Source: Candidatus Levyibacteriota bacterium (GTDB lineage: Bacteria; Patescibacteriota; Microgenomatia; Levybacterales; UBA12049). From it: a stretch of 41,875 nucleotides of DNA. The stretch lies in contig JACDET010000011.1 of NCBI GenBank assembly GCA_013816255.1, positions 1 to 41,875 on the forward strand, in the 5' to 3' direction. The translations under genes were made by a program, and so were the position numbers. The notes beneath the pieces were generated by a model. That model was not told where the DNA came from, made no database searches, and saw nothing but the letters and a program-made list of their open reading frames with translations. Shown here piece after piece: positions 26,167-35,981 of this stretch (positions within the stretch are counted from its first letter, which is position 1; each line of letters begins with the position of its first letter).

Positions 26167-28169
26167 TGAAAAACTTTATGAAGATACAGCAAAAAGGGCA
26201 ATTATTACTTGAATTAATGCTGACGATCGGTCTTGCTGCCATTTTGATTCCTGCACTGCTTACAGGACTCGTGGCCTCTCGTGAAGGAAAAGTCCAACAA
26301 GAGAACCGAATGCAAGCAGTATCCTTACTCAAGGAAGCTGAAGAAGCTGTACGTTTTATCAAAGAGAATAATTGGAATGCCATCGCTGATGTAACCGTTG
26401 GAAGCGCATATCATCCAGTCGTTTCAGGTAGCACCTGGGCGCTTACCTCAGGTACTGAGACAATAAATGGGTTTACCCGTGCAGTAACAGTAAGTAATGT
26501 AAGTCGTGATAGTGCTGGCAAAATTGTATCTTCAGGTGGGACGATAGATCCTTCGACAAAAGCAATTGATATTACGATATCATGGAATATCCCCAATATC
26601 TCTACCGTAAATTCAAAATTTCTCCTAACTCGTGTAGGCAATATGACGTACACGGATACGACAACAACACAATTTAACGCTGGAACAACAACAACATCGA
26701 CTGTCCTGGCGACAACAGGAAGTGGCATAGCAAATGATGGGCAAGTACAATTAGGTGCTGGAGGCGGATCACAATCTGATTGGTGTGCGCCATCTCTTAC
26801 AATTACTCCGCATGATCTGCCCAAAAGTGGTGTCGCTAATGCGATCACCGCCATTGAAGGGAGAGCATTTGCTGGTACTGGTGATAATGCTTCAGGAGTA
26901 TCGTTTGCGAATTTGAGTATAACAACGGCAAGACCACCTATAACGACAACTTTGGGGACATTTGATGGATTCAAAACGAATGCTGTTTTTGGAGACGCAA
27001 ATTATGGATATCTTGGAACAGACAATAACAGTAAGGAAGTTGTCATTGTCAACTTTGCAACAAATCCATATTCTGAAGTAGGGTACTTTAATATTTCTGG
27101 TTCTAGTAATGGTGAGAGTGTTTTTGTGCTTGGGAATATCGGTTACGTTATTAATGGGAACACGCTCCACACATTTAATCTTTCTAGCAAATCGGGTTCG
27201 CGGGCACAATTAGGAAGCATTACATTGGATGGGACTGCGACAAAAATCTATGCCGTTGGTAATTACGCATATGTTGCAATCAACGGAACAGCAAATCAAC
27301 TAGAGATAATTGAGGTAAGTAATGGCGGTGCAACCCTTACCAAAAGAAGTTCACTAACAGTAGCGGGGCAAGGTGGAAAAGATATCTTTGTAAATCCGTC
27401 AGGAACACGTGCATATCTTGCAACAGGCACTTCAACGACACAACGTGAATTATTCATCATTAACACGACAACAAAAACGAGTCCATCATTGGTCAGCAGT
27501 TATGAGGCAAATGGTCTCAGTCCAAAAGGAGTTACTGTTGTAACCAATAATAAAGCAATTCTTGTAGGTACTGGAGGTGAAGAATATCAGGTTATCAATA
27601 TTGTGAATGAAACTGCACCGACTCGCTGTGGAGGGCTAAATATTGATTCAGGTGTGAATGGTGTCTCCTCAGTTTTAGAAGCAGACGGAGATGTTTATTC
27701 ATATATCATTACAGGCGATGCAAGTTCAGAGTTCAAAATTATAGAAGGAGGAGCCGGAGCAGCATTCTCAAGTACTGGTACTTTTGAGTCAGCAACGTTT
27801 GATCCTTATACTGTAGATGGAGGAATAAACACGAGATCGTTTAACAGATTCGTGGCGACTGTCGCAAATCCTAATCAAACATTTCTAAAAATGCAGGTAG
27901 GGGTTGCAGGTGTAAATGTGAGTAATAATTGCACAGGTGTTAGCTTCCGTTATGTAGGGCCTTTGGGTAGCTCAGCACTTGATGGGTCTGGAAAACCTAT
28001 CGATTATTTCAGCCCTGTTGGGAGTACTATTACTGGCTTAATACCGCTGATTACTTCTGGTAGTTATCAAAATCCGGGGAGATGTTTTCGATACAAATTA
28101 TGGTTTGATACAAGCGATTCAACACAAACGCCCATATTTTATAACGTAATAGTGAACTATTCAGGATGA
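26166..28169 (+). CDS. PilV-like prepilin with a large LVIVD/beta-propeller-like domain
   Basis: QKG^QLLLELMLTIGLAAILIPALLTGL N-terminus with PilV-like helix; repeats such as EVVIVNFATNPYSEVGYFNISGSSNGESVFVLGNIGYVINGNTLHTFNL and KDIFVNPSGTRAYLATG. Confidence 0.8.
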   Translation: MKNFMKIQQKGQLLLELMLTIGLAAILIPALLTGLVASREGKVQQENRMQAVSLLKEAEEAVRFIKENNWNAIADVTVGSAYHPVVSGSTWALTSGTETINGFTRAVTVSNVSRDSAGKIVSSGGTIDPSTKAIDITISWNIPNISTVNSKFLLTRVGNMTYTDTTTTQFNAGTTTTSTVLATTGSGIANDGQVQLGAGGGSQSDWCAPSLTITPHDLPKSGVANAITAIEGRAFAGTGDNASGVSFANLSITTARPPITTTLGTFDGFKTNAVFGDANYGYLGTDNNSKEVVIVNFATNPYSEVGYFNISGSSNGESVFVLGNIGYVINGNTLHTFNLSSKSGSRAQLGSITLDGTATKIYAVGNYAYVAINGTANQLEIIEVSNGGATLTKRSSLTVAGQGGKDIFVNPSGTRAYLATGTSTTQRELFIINTTTKTSPSLVSSYEANGLSPKGVTVVTNNKAILVGTGGEEYQVINIVNETAPTRCGGLNIDSGVNGVSSVLEADGDVYSYIITGDASSEFKIIEGGAGAAFSSTGTFESATFDPYTVDGGINTRSFNRFVATVANPNQTFLKMQVGVAGVNVSNNCTGVSFRYVGPLGSSALDGSGKPIDYFSPVGSTITGLIPLITSGSYQNPGRCFRYKLWFDTSDSTQTPIFYNVIVNYSG

Positions 28170-28669
28170 TTATAAATAAAGTTACACAAGAAAAAGGTTT
28201 TACCCTCATAGAAATGATCATATATATTGGTATATTTTCTCTCCTTATTGGGGTGCTCAGTGCAATCTTTGGCGCAATTCTCGATGTACAATTAGAATCT
28301 GAAGGTACATCAAAAGTTGATCAGAATGGTAGATATATACTTGCTAAATTGAATCATGATATTGAAGACGCGACGGCAATCACTACACCATCGAGCCCGG
28401 GACAAACAACTTCTACTTTGCAAATTACAGTAAATTCTATAATATATACATATGGCCTTGATGGGAGCGGTAATTTGCAGCTTACCACACCAACTGGAAC
28501 AAATAATCTAAATAGTCAAGGTATAACTGTATCTGGTTTGTCTTTTACAAGATTGGGAAATGGTGGTGCCAATGATACTATACGGGTAAATTATACAATA
28601 ACAAGTACTATTCAGTCGCCATCAGGCCCAGAATCACGAACGTTCCAAACCACGCTTGGATCGTTATAG
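28166..28669 (+). CDS. PilW/GspJ-like minor prepilin
   Basis: EKG^FTLIEMIIYIGIFSLLIGVLSAIFG; ATGA overlap with upstream gene. Confidence 0.85.
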   Translation: MIINKVTQEKGFTLIEMIIYIGIFSLLIGVLSAIFGAILDVQLESEGTSKVDQNGRYILAKLNHDIEDATAITTPSSPGQTTSTLQITVNSIIYTYGLDGSGNLQLTTPTGTNNLNSQGITVSGLSFTRLGNGGANDTIRVNYTITSTIQSPSGPESRTFQTTLGSL

Positions 28670-28671
28670 CA

Positions 28672-29094
28672 ATGAATACGAATAGAGCACATGTGTTTAA
28701 TAAGAAGATAGTTAATTTGTTTGATCAAAAAGGACAAGCACTCATAACGTTGCTGTTTTTTATGATTATTGGTATTACTATCACCTCGGCAGCGGTGGTG
28801 ATGATATTGGTAAATTCGTTAAGTGGGGCAAAGTTACAGCAAGGTGAGATAGCATATCATATCGCCAAAAGTGGTGCTGAAAATGGAGTACTACGTTTGT
28901 TGCGAAATCCTTCCTATACAGGTGAGGACGACTTAGGGATAGGAGGAGGGCTTGTTGATATTACCGTTTCAGGAAGTGGACCATATACAATTACATCAAC
29001 AGGAACAACTGGTAATTTCACAAGAAAAGTCGAAACGACAGTTACCTATGTAAATAATCTTTTAACGGTAACTTCACAAAAGGAGATATATTGA
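28672..29094 (+). CDS. PilX/GspK-like minor pilin
   Basis: QKG^QALITLLFFMIIGITITSAAVVMI (no Glu+5), AYHIAKSGAENGVLRLLRNP. Confidence 0.75.
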   Translation: MNTNRAHVFNKKIVNLFDQKGQALITLLFFMIIGITITSAAVVMILVNSLSGAKLQQGEIAYHIAKSGAENGVLRLLRNPSYTGEDDLGIGGGLVDITVSGSGPYTITSTGTTGNFTRKVETTVTYVNNLLTVTSQKEIY

Positions 29095-29095
29095 A

Positions 29096-30259
29096 ATGAC
29101 AACAAAAACAGGGATCATCTATTTACAAAAAGATAAATTTCAATTCATGTCGCCATTCTTGGCTTCTATTGTTGAGTTCCGTTTTACGCAAGAAATGGTA
29201 CAAGATCTTGATGTGTTAAGTAGTGATCTGCTTGAAGAGCAAATAAAACTCTTTGTTGCCAATGGAAAGATCCCTCCGAGTAATGTAATTATTGTTCTTT
29301 GCGACAACGCGTATTTCATCAAAGACATCTTGCTTCCAAACCAACCACCACCTATTCCACCAAAACCTGGTCAACCAAATACTCCTGTCGCCAAAGTTTC
29401 TCTCGATGATCTCAAGCCGCAGATTGATCTTTTTGTCGAGCATGTACCATATGAAAATGTTGTCAGTAAAACGTTTCCTTTAAAAAACGGTGTACGAGTA
29501 TGTGCTGTGAATCAGGATTTTTACGGTACTATCCAATCTGCTTTTGAAAAAGCTGGCTTTATAGTCGCATCTGTTTTTCCGGGAATGGTACTTGGAAACG
29601 GATTGAGTGCGCGGCCTGTTATGGATGGGGCAATGGCCAATTTGATATTGCAAAAGGCTCCTTCATTTAAACAATATGATTTGATATCACAAGTTGCTTT
29701 TAGTGCGATCAAAGAAGAGGTTGAATCAGTTGATGAAGTGCAAGACGCAAAAAATAAAAATCAGGAACCACCTAAAACAAATAAAACAAGGATGATTGCT
29801 ATGGTTGGTGTTTTGGTTGTTCTGCTTGTAATATTAGTTGTCGTCTTTATGCAAAGTCAACAGCCGCCACCGCCACCTCCGCCTGTTCAACCAGCGTTTG
29901 CCCCAAGTCAACCAATTACTCTTTCACAAGTACCTTCAGTTCCACTAGAGACGCCAACTTCTACTACTATTAACCCAGCACAGATCCAGAATGTAAGTGT
30001 CCAGATCATTAATGCTTCATCATCTGCTACTGTCACTAGGAATTTGCAAAGTGAATTAAACAAATATAAGTTTAAAAGCGTAGCAGTTCAAACGCAAAGT
30101 AATACGGGAGCTGCCAATACCGTTGTTTATTTTTCAGCAAACACGAATCAGGCAGTAAGAAATATAGTTCTTGAAGAAGTAAGAAAACTTGTTTCTGATA
30201 TAACAGTCCAAGAAAGACAAAGCGATGCAAATAACGTCACCATTATTTTAGGAAAATGA
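29096..30259 (+). CDS. T4P-locus membrane protein: N-terminal cytoplasmic domain + TM + Pro-rich linker + LytR_C-like domain
   Basis: TM MIAMVGVLVVLLVILVVVFM; QQPPPPPPPVQP; VSVQIINASSSATVTRNLQSELNKYKFKSVAVQ. Confidence 0.65.
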   Translation: MTTKTGIIYLQKDKFQFMSPFLASIVEFRFTQEMVQDLDVLSSDLLEEQIKLFVANGKIPPSNVIIVLCDNAYFIKDILLPNQPPPIPPKPGQPNTPVAKVSLDDLKPQIDLFVEHVPYENVVSKTFPLKNGVRVCAVNQDFYGTIQSAFEKAGFIVASVFPGMVLGNGLSARPVMDGAMANLILQKAPSFKQYDLISQVAFSAIKEEVESVDEVQDAKNKNQEPPKTNKTRMIAMVGVLVVLLVILVVVFMQSQQPPPPPPPVQPAFAPSQPITLSQVPSVPLETPTSTTINPAQIQNVSVQIINASSSATVTRNLQSELNKYKFKSVAVQTQSNTGAANTVVYFSANTNQAVRNIVLEEVRKLVSDITVQERQSDANNVTIILGK

Positions 30260-30295
30260 AGCTAAATGTTCGTCTTTATTTCTCTTTTTGCTCTC

Positions 30296-30325
30296 TTGAC
30301 AACAGAAGAGCAAAGAGGCAATAAT
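30296..30325 (+). promoter_or_regulatory. Major pilin promoter with -35 in a hairpin loop
   Basis: TTGACA - 18 nt - AATAAT; stem TTTGCTCT (30287-30294)/AGAGCAAA (30307-30314). Confidence 0.6.
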
Positions 30326-30360
30326 GGATACAGATCAAACAAATTGATCCAAACAACGAT

Positions 30361-30843
30361 ATGACAGTTCGAGAAGTATACAACGAAAAGAATAAAGGAT
30401 TCACCCTCATCGAGTTACTGGTCGTTATCGGTATTCTCGCAATTCTCCTTGCAATCACACTGATTGCTATCAACCCAGCAAGACAGTTCGGACAAGCAAA
30501 TGATACAAAGAGAAGAAGCGATATTACACAGGTATTAAATGCAGTAGGTCAATACACAGCATCTAATGGTGGTATTTTACCAACTGAGATTACAGCTTTG
30601 ACTGCAGGCGCAGCTGCTACAGCTGTTAATAACACAAACTTCCCTAACCTTTGTGGACAATTGGTGCCTAATTATGTTCCAGCACTTCCAATGGATCCAA
30701 GTTTGCCAAATAGCCAAGCAGGTATTTCTACTTGTACTGGTACGTGGGGAGATACAGGCTATTCAATAGCGAGAGACGCAAACAATAGAATAACAGTCAC
30801 TGCACCAAGTGCATATTCAGGTCCGATTCAAGTTACAAGATAA
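30361..30843 (+). CDS. Type IV major pilin-like protein
   Basis: NKG^FTLIELLVVIGILAILLAITLIAINPARQFGQANDTKRRSDI. Confidence 0.92.
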   Translation: MTVREVYNEKNKGFTLIELLVVIGILAILLAITLIAINPARQFGQANDTKRRSDITQVLNAVGQYTASNGGILPTEITALTAGAAATAVNNTNFPNLCGQLVPNYVPALPMDPSLPNSQAGISTCTGTWGDTGYSIARDANNRITVTAPSAYSGPIQVTR

Positions 30844-30989
30844 CCTCAAGAAAATCTCATATAAGTATATATTCCCATTCAGCTGTGGTTTAGGTAACAA
30901 GAATCTTATTTTGCGCCTATAAAATATCTATTCAAAATATATAAATACCTACTTAACATATACTTATATGATCTGGGATACTATGTATA

Positions 30990-32300
30990 ATGAGAATAAA
31001 TAGTACTTTTAAAGCAACTTCTTATAAAATATTTGTTGTATTTATTATCTGCCTAATATATTTCTTTTTTACAGATACGACAATACTTGCTGCTTCGGGA
31101 TGGGTTAATAAAGGAGACTTAAATGTACAGAGATATTTGCATACTGCAACAGTATTAAGTGATGGAAAAGTTTTAGTTGTTTGTGGGGGAAGAAATGGTA
31201 CTCCTATCCGTCAATCTGAGATTTTTGATCCAACTACTGGGAATTGGACAAATTCTAATAATACACTATTAAGCCGAAGATATCATACAGCAGATTTAGT
31301 AAGAGTAAGTGAAATTACAGAAGAAACAAATGTTCTTATAGCTGGAGGAATCGGAGGTACTGAAATAACTAATACTGCTGAGCTCTATAATCCATTATCA
31401 AATACCTGGAAATATGCTTCTAATATGAAAAACGCACGTTTGTTTCACGCTTCATCTAGTCTTAATGACGGTAGAATTTTAGTTACTGCTGGTGCAGCGA
31501 CTGGAGGGTTTATCAAAGAAAAACATAGTTCTACAGAAATTTATGATCCAATTTCAAATACGTGGACTCTCAAGGCACCATTAGGCACTGCGCGAGCCTA
31601 TCATGAACAAGTAACGTTTAAAGACGCACAAGGCAACACTAAAGTAATGGTTATTGGAGGCATAGATACAAATGGTAATAGTGAAGCAAATGCACTAGCT
31701 ACTACTGAAATTTATGATAGCTACACTAATACATGGTCATATGGTCCAAATATGAATTTTAAACGTTATGACTTTTTAGCAATAACATTACCTGACGGAA
31801 GAGTATTGGTAGTAGGGGGTAATATAAATAATGATGTTACTTCAGAAGTTTATAATCCAAACGATAATTCTTGGACTGTCTATTCTGCAAGTAAAGCTTT
31901 TAGGTACGGTGGTGCAATTGCGTTGGTGGGAAGCGGATCAAGCAGTAATGTGTTAGCTTCTGGTGGGAACACACCTGACGCTACTGCACAGTTGTTTAAC
32001 CCCTCCACTAATACATGGGGTATAACAGATTCAATGAGTAAACCTCGTAGTAGGTTTATGTTGACTACCTTAAAGAATGGATCAGCTCTTGCAATAGCTG
32101 GGGCGTCAGAAAATACTTTAACAAATACAAGTGAAGTTTATACACCTGATCAGATAATTGTTCCTACTCCTACCCTAGTTCCAATCCCAAGTGTGTCTCC
32201 CACTCCAGAACCTTTTTTAGATTTGCCTTGGGATTATAGGAGTCAGGGGAGTAGTTTTGAACAGGTTGCATTAAATCCAGAATCTTGGTTTGATACATAA
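30990..32300 (+). CDS. Secreted kelch-repeat protein, 5' part of a probable kelch-M23 protein
   Basis: N-terminal hydrophobic signal, kelch repeats (TEIYDPISNTWTLKAPLGTARAYHE...), ends PWDYRSQGSSFEQVALNPESWFDT*. Confidence 0.85.
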   Translation: MRINSTFKATSYKIFVVFIICLIYFFFTDTTILAASGWVNKGDLNVQRYLHTATVLSDGKVLVVCGGRNGTPIRQSEIFDPTTGNWTNSNNTLLSRRYHTADLVRVSEITEETNVLIAGGIGGTEITNTAELYNPLSNTWKYASNMKNARLFHASSSLNDGRILVTAGAATGGFIKEKHSSTEIYDPISNTWTLKAPLGTARAYHEQVTFKDAQGNTKVMVIGGIDTNGNSEANALATTEIYDSYTNTWSYGPNMNFKRYDFLAITLPDGRVLVVGGNINNDVTSEVYNPNDNSWTVYSASKAFRYGGAIALVGSGSSSNVLASGGNTPDATAQLFNPSTNTWGITDSMSKPRSRFMLTTLKNGSALAIAGASENTLTNTSEVYTPDQIIVPTPTLVPIPSVSPTPEPFLDLPWDYRSQGSSFEQVALNPESWFDT

Positions 32301-33990
32301 GTATCCGTTACAAAATATAGCTTGTTGTACATTTAAAGTTTTGACTTATGTCGGTGGTGAAGACAAAACGGATGCCTACCGTTCCCATAGTGGATACGAT
32401 TATGCAAGAAGAAATGGGATACGATTCCACACGCCTGTCCTAGCTGCAGCTACAGGATCAGCTATATTTATTCATAAAGCAAATAGTAAAGGTGCGGGAA
32501 ATATTATTAAAATCGATCATAAAAACGGCTATCAAACGTGGTATGAGCACTTAGATGATAATGATTTAATTGTTAAAACTGAAGGGACAGAAGTTTTGGT
32601 TCAAAAAGGTCAGCAAGTTGGTAAGGTTGGTATGACAGGAAATACAAATGGTCCACATATACATTTCTCAGTCTTTAAAGATGGTAATAATAATGGTACG
32701 TTTACTGATGATTACCCATATGGCTTAGTTGATCCACTTGGATGGGATGGAGATTATACTGACCCTTGGACAGAGTATGCAAATGGAAATACTCATGGCG
32801 CAACGAGCTATAACCTTTTTACAGCTCGATTAAAGCCTGTAATACAATCTGTTCCTACGTCAGGAGCTACATTATATATGGATAAAGTACAAGTTGATGT
32901 TCCTGGAGGAGCTTCTCCAGTATTTGTTACAATCTCATCTAAGTATGGCCCATTTGAATCAAGTCAGGGTAATCTAGAAAGTATAATGCCATCAATATTT
33001 CTAACTGCACTAGATAATCTTAATAACAAAATTACGCAGTTTTTCCAAAAGATAAAGATATCGTATGATTACTCGGATGCTGAATTATATGGTATTGAAG
33101 AAGATTCAATTAGATTGAACCATTACAATGAAAAATCCAAAGCTTGGGAGCCACTTCCTACCACACTTGATAAAACGAATAAAATAGCAGTTGCCTATAC
33201 TTCGCATTTTTCACAGTTTGCGCTTATGGGAGAAATAACGGATAAAATTTCCCCTACAACAGAGGTGGTAATAGATGGTGATAAAGGCGAACAAGGTTGG
33301 TACAAATCATCCTTGTCAGTTACATTGCTTGGGAAAGATAATGAAGGAGGAGTTGGGGTAAGTGAAACATTATATACCACTAATGGTGAAGACTGGCTTG
33401 AATATACTAAAGCTTTAAATTTTGAAGAAGAAGGAGAATATGTAATAACATATAAATCTATTGATAATCTTTACAATGTAGAGAATCAAAAAACTGTCAC
33501 ATTTCATATTGATAAAACAGTACCTGAGGCTATCATAAAGTATGATTTAGGTAGACAGGAAATAGTTATAGTTGGAAAAGATGCTAGCTTGGCTTTCTTT
33601 ACGGAAAAAAATACTGGAAAGAATAAGCAAGAAATAATAATTTCGGATAAAGCTGGCAATACTGCCAATTTCTCAGTAAAGGATAAAGAAAAAGGGAAAA
33701 ATGCCAGAATAACAATTGATTCGATGCAATATAACGATAATTCCCCTATATATCTGGGTGATAATAAGTTTTCTGTGCAGTATGTTGTATCAGCATCTGC
33801 AGTGAAAGCATTTAACCAAACCTGGCAAGTGGGAGAAGAGGTAAAAGTTAAGACTAAGTATTCTTCTGATAATAATATAACAGAGATAAGTACGCTGGAT
33901 TCTAATGGAATTATACAAAAAGAAGATATGCCAGGTATGAAACTCTTGCTTCTTCAAACTGAAAATGGTACAGTAAACTATAGCTATTAG
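32290..33990 (+). CDS. M23 metallopeptidase + Ig/OmpL47-like region, probable continuation of the preceding ORF
   Basis: SHSGYDYA, GYQTWYEHLDD, GPHIHFSVF motifs; begins HKYPLQN in a different frame; TTG start unconvincing. Confidence 0.8.
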   Translation: MIHKYPLQNIACCTFKVLTYVGGEDKTDAYRSHSGYDYARRNGIRFHTPVLAAATGSAIFIHKANSKGAGNIIKIDHKNGYQTWYEHLDDNDLIVKTEGTEVLVQKGQQVGKVGMTGNTNGPHIHFSVFKDGNNNGTFTDDYPYGLVDPLGWDGDYTDPWTEYANGNTHGATSYNLFTARLKPVIQSVPTSGATLYMDKVQVDVPGGASPVFVTISSKYGPFESSQGNLESIMPSIFLTALDNLNNKITQFFQKIKISYDYSDAELYGIEEDSIRLNHYNEKSKAWEPLPTTLDKTNKIAVAYTSHFSQFALMGEITDKISPTTEVVIDGDKGEQGWYKSSLSVTLLGKDNEGGVGVSETLYTTNGEDWLEYTKALNFEEEGEYVITYKSIDNLYNVENQKTVTFHIDKTVPEAIIKYDLGRQEIVIVGKDASLAFFTEKNTGKNKQEIIISDKAGNTANFSVKDKEKGKNARITIDSMQYNDNSPIYLGDNKFSVQYVVSASAVKAFNQTWQVGEEVKVKTKYSSDNNITEISTLDSNGIIQKEDMPGMKLLLLQTENGTVNYSY

Positions 33991-34070
33991 GTACGCCTCT
34001 GTAGTCTATTTTACACTTCTAATCCAGACACTATTTGTTTACTGGTAAAATATTCTTTATAATACTTATT

Positions 34071-34442
34071 ATGGACATAAAAGCTAAAATTTTATTGGTG
34101 GAGGATGATATGTTTCTTCGGGATATTTATTCTGAGACGTTGAGTAGTGCTGGATTTGATGTAAGTACTGCAGCTGATGGGAGAGAGGCTTTGGAGAAGA
34201 TAAAGCTTGGTGGTTGGGATATGGTGCTTTTGGATGTGATACTTCCGTTTATGACAGGAATCCAGATTATGGATGAAGTGAAAACATTTCTTGAGAAGCC
34301 TTCCAAACACATTCTTTTCCTAACCAATAGTGATGATACCGCAGAACTCGAGCATGTACTTGGATTTACTGATGGGTATTTGTTGAAGAGCTCATTTACA
34401 CCTGCACAGTTGATTGAAAAGATACATACCTACGTTGGATGA
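34071..34442 (+). CDS. CheY-like response regulator
   Basis: LLVEDD, MVLLDVILP, LTNSDD, LLKSSF; ATG 34071 preferred (TATAAT 34058-34063). Confidence 0.92.
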   Translation: MDIKAKILLVEDDMFLRDIYSETLSSAGFDVSTAADGREALEKIKLGGWDMVLLDVILPFMTGIQIMDEVKTFLEKPSKHILFLTNSDDTAELEHVLGFTDGYLLKSSFTPAQLIEKIHTYVG

Positions 34443-34451
34443 CAATGAGGA

Positions 34452-35492
34452 TTATGCAGAAAGTTCTTTTTTGAACCAATCTACCCATGGGTTTGTTCCG
34501 GGGTTTTGTTTGTAATATAATCCAAGATACAGTGTAAGAAAACTTCCATAAAATATTGTCTCCAGAATATCATCATATTCAGTTTGGCCGCTTGTCATAA
34601 ATTCGTGGACAGGGTATTTATTTTGGTTGACGACTTGTTCTGTGAGATTAATGCGCTTTTTGATTTTGTCTGAATAGTTGGGAGAGTCAAGGACGATAAA
34701 CTGTAATGGAGCATTCTCTGGAAATTGTAAACCTTCCATTAGGTGGTGATTGAGATCTGGGATGAGATAAAATGATGAAAAGGTTTTACTTGTTTCGTTG
34801 AATTGATTCCGCAATATTAGCGCGTTTCCTGATAAATGCTCAGACGCGAAAACAATAGGTATTTTATTTATAAATATTTCAGAATCTTTGAGGGCTTGGG
34901 CTTTTATATCCTCAAATTTGTCGTGCATACGTACGAGTGCATCGGTAATTTCCTTTTCTTCAATATCTATAACTCCTACTTTATTTAAAAGACCAATCAT
35001 GCCAAGAACAGTATAGCCTGTACCAAGCCGTGGGACATTATTTGGATTAAGCACTGGATTGAATATGTAAGCTGGGAGATTATTATCTTTCGCAAATTCT
35101 GCTAAAGGTCCTCCTTTGGTTATGACGACTATTTGTGTCTCTTTTGACTTCGCGTCCGTTGCGCAGGATAGCACTTCTTCAGTGGTTCCAGAATAACTTG
35201 TAAGCACCACCAACGTGTTCTTGCCAGCATAATCAGGGAGATAGTAATCACTGACAATTTCAATAGGATAGGGGAGGTTGCGTCCCAAAACAGATTTCAG
35301 TACAAGCGCTCCATACATTGATGCACCCATACCACAGAAAACGATATTGGTAATGTTTTCAATCTTTGGAACAGAAAGGGAAGTTGCTTCGTTCCACGCG
35401 GCTTCACATTGCTTGAGGAGGTTTTCGGTTGTGCCAAGAGCGTCTAGTTCATCTATCTTTTGCAGTTCTTCTGTATTGGTTAGATCTAGCAT
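34452..35492 (-). CDS. Bifunctional phosphoglucose/phosphomannose isomerase (SIS domain)
   Basis: IVFCGMGASMYGALVL, VVLTSYSGTTEEVLSC, NLNHHLMEGLQFP region. Confidence 0.88.
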   Translation of the reverse strand: MLDLTNTEELQKIDELDALGTTENLLKQCEAAWNEATSLSVPKIENITNIVFCGMGASMYGALVLKSVLGRNLPYPIEIVSDYYLPDYAGKNTLVVLTSYSGTTEEVLSCATDAKSKETQIVVITKGGPLAEFAKDNNLPAYIFNPVLNPNNVPRLGTGYTVLGMIGLLNKVGVIDIEEKEITDALVRMHDKFEDIKAQALKDSEIFINKIPIVFASEHLSGNALILRNQFNETSKTFSSFYLIPDLNHHLMEGLQFPENAPLQFIVLDSPNYSDKIKKRINLTEQVVNQNKYPVHEFMTSGQTEYDDILETIFYGSFLTLYLGLYYKQNPGTNPWVDWFKKELSA

Positions 35493-35929
35493 TATACTTC
35501 TCCACGTTCTTTTTTCCGTTGCTCAGGAGTTTCGTTTGGTCGTGAGTAATCATCTTCTATTCTCCATGTCGTACCAACTTCATGCATAGAGGCTTCCATG
35601 ACATCACAATCGGTTACAGCCTCATGTCTATGCTTTTGGCCAACTACTGTTGTATAGCTAACTCCTTTTTCCATCTTGATCGTTTCAATTTCACCTTCTG
35701 GATTTTCAATAAGTAAATTACATTCACCATTAAGCAGCCAATACGTTTCTTGTTTTTCATCATGGATTTGAAGAGATAAACGTCTATTGGCATCTATGTG
35801 AAGAATTTTTCCCATGTAAGGCATACCTTCAGGGACCCAATGAATTTCATAGCCCCAGGGTTTCTCGACTCTTTTGACATAAGGTTTTGTAATAAAAGTT
35901 GATTTATCAAACTTTGGCATTGTTGGCAT
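35492..35929 (-). CDS. Cupin, mannose-6-phosphate isomerase type II-like
   Basis: KPWGYEIHW, ANRRLSLQIHDEKQETYWLLNGE, QKHRHEAVTDCDVMEAS. Confidence 0.85.
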   Translation of the reverse strand: MPTMPKFDKSTFITKPYVKRVEKPWGYEIHWVPEGMPYMGKILHIDANRRLSLQIHDEKQETYWLLNGECNLLIENPEGEIETIKMEKGVSYTTVVGQKHRHEAVTDCDVMEASMHEVGTTWRIEDDYSRPNETPEQRKKERGEV

Positions 35930-35981
35930 GACTTCATTCTAACGGTTGTGTATGTATTTTTCAATATGGTAAACTTAAGCG

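Noticed and set aside
26411-26974. 187-aa ORF antisense to the PilV-like gene
   Set aside because: Mirror of coding sequence; no start signals or recognisable motif.
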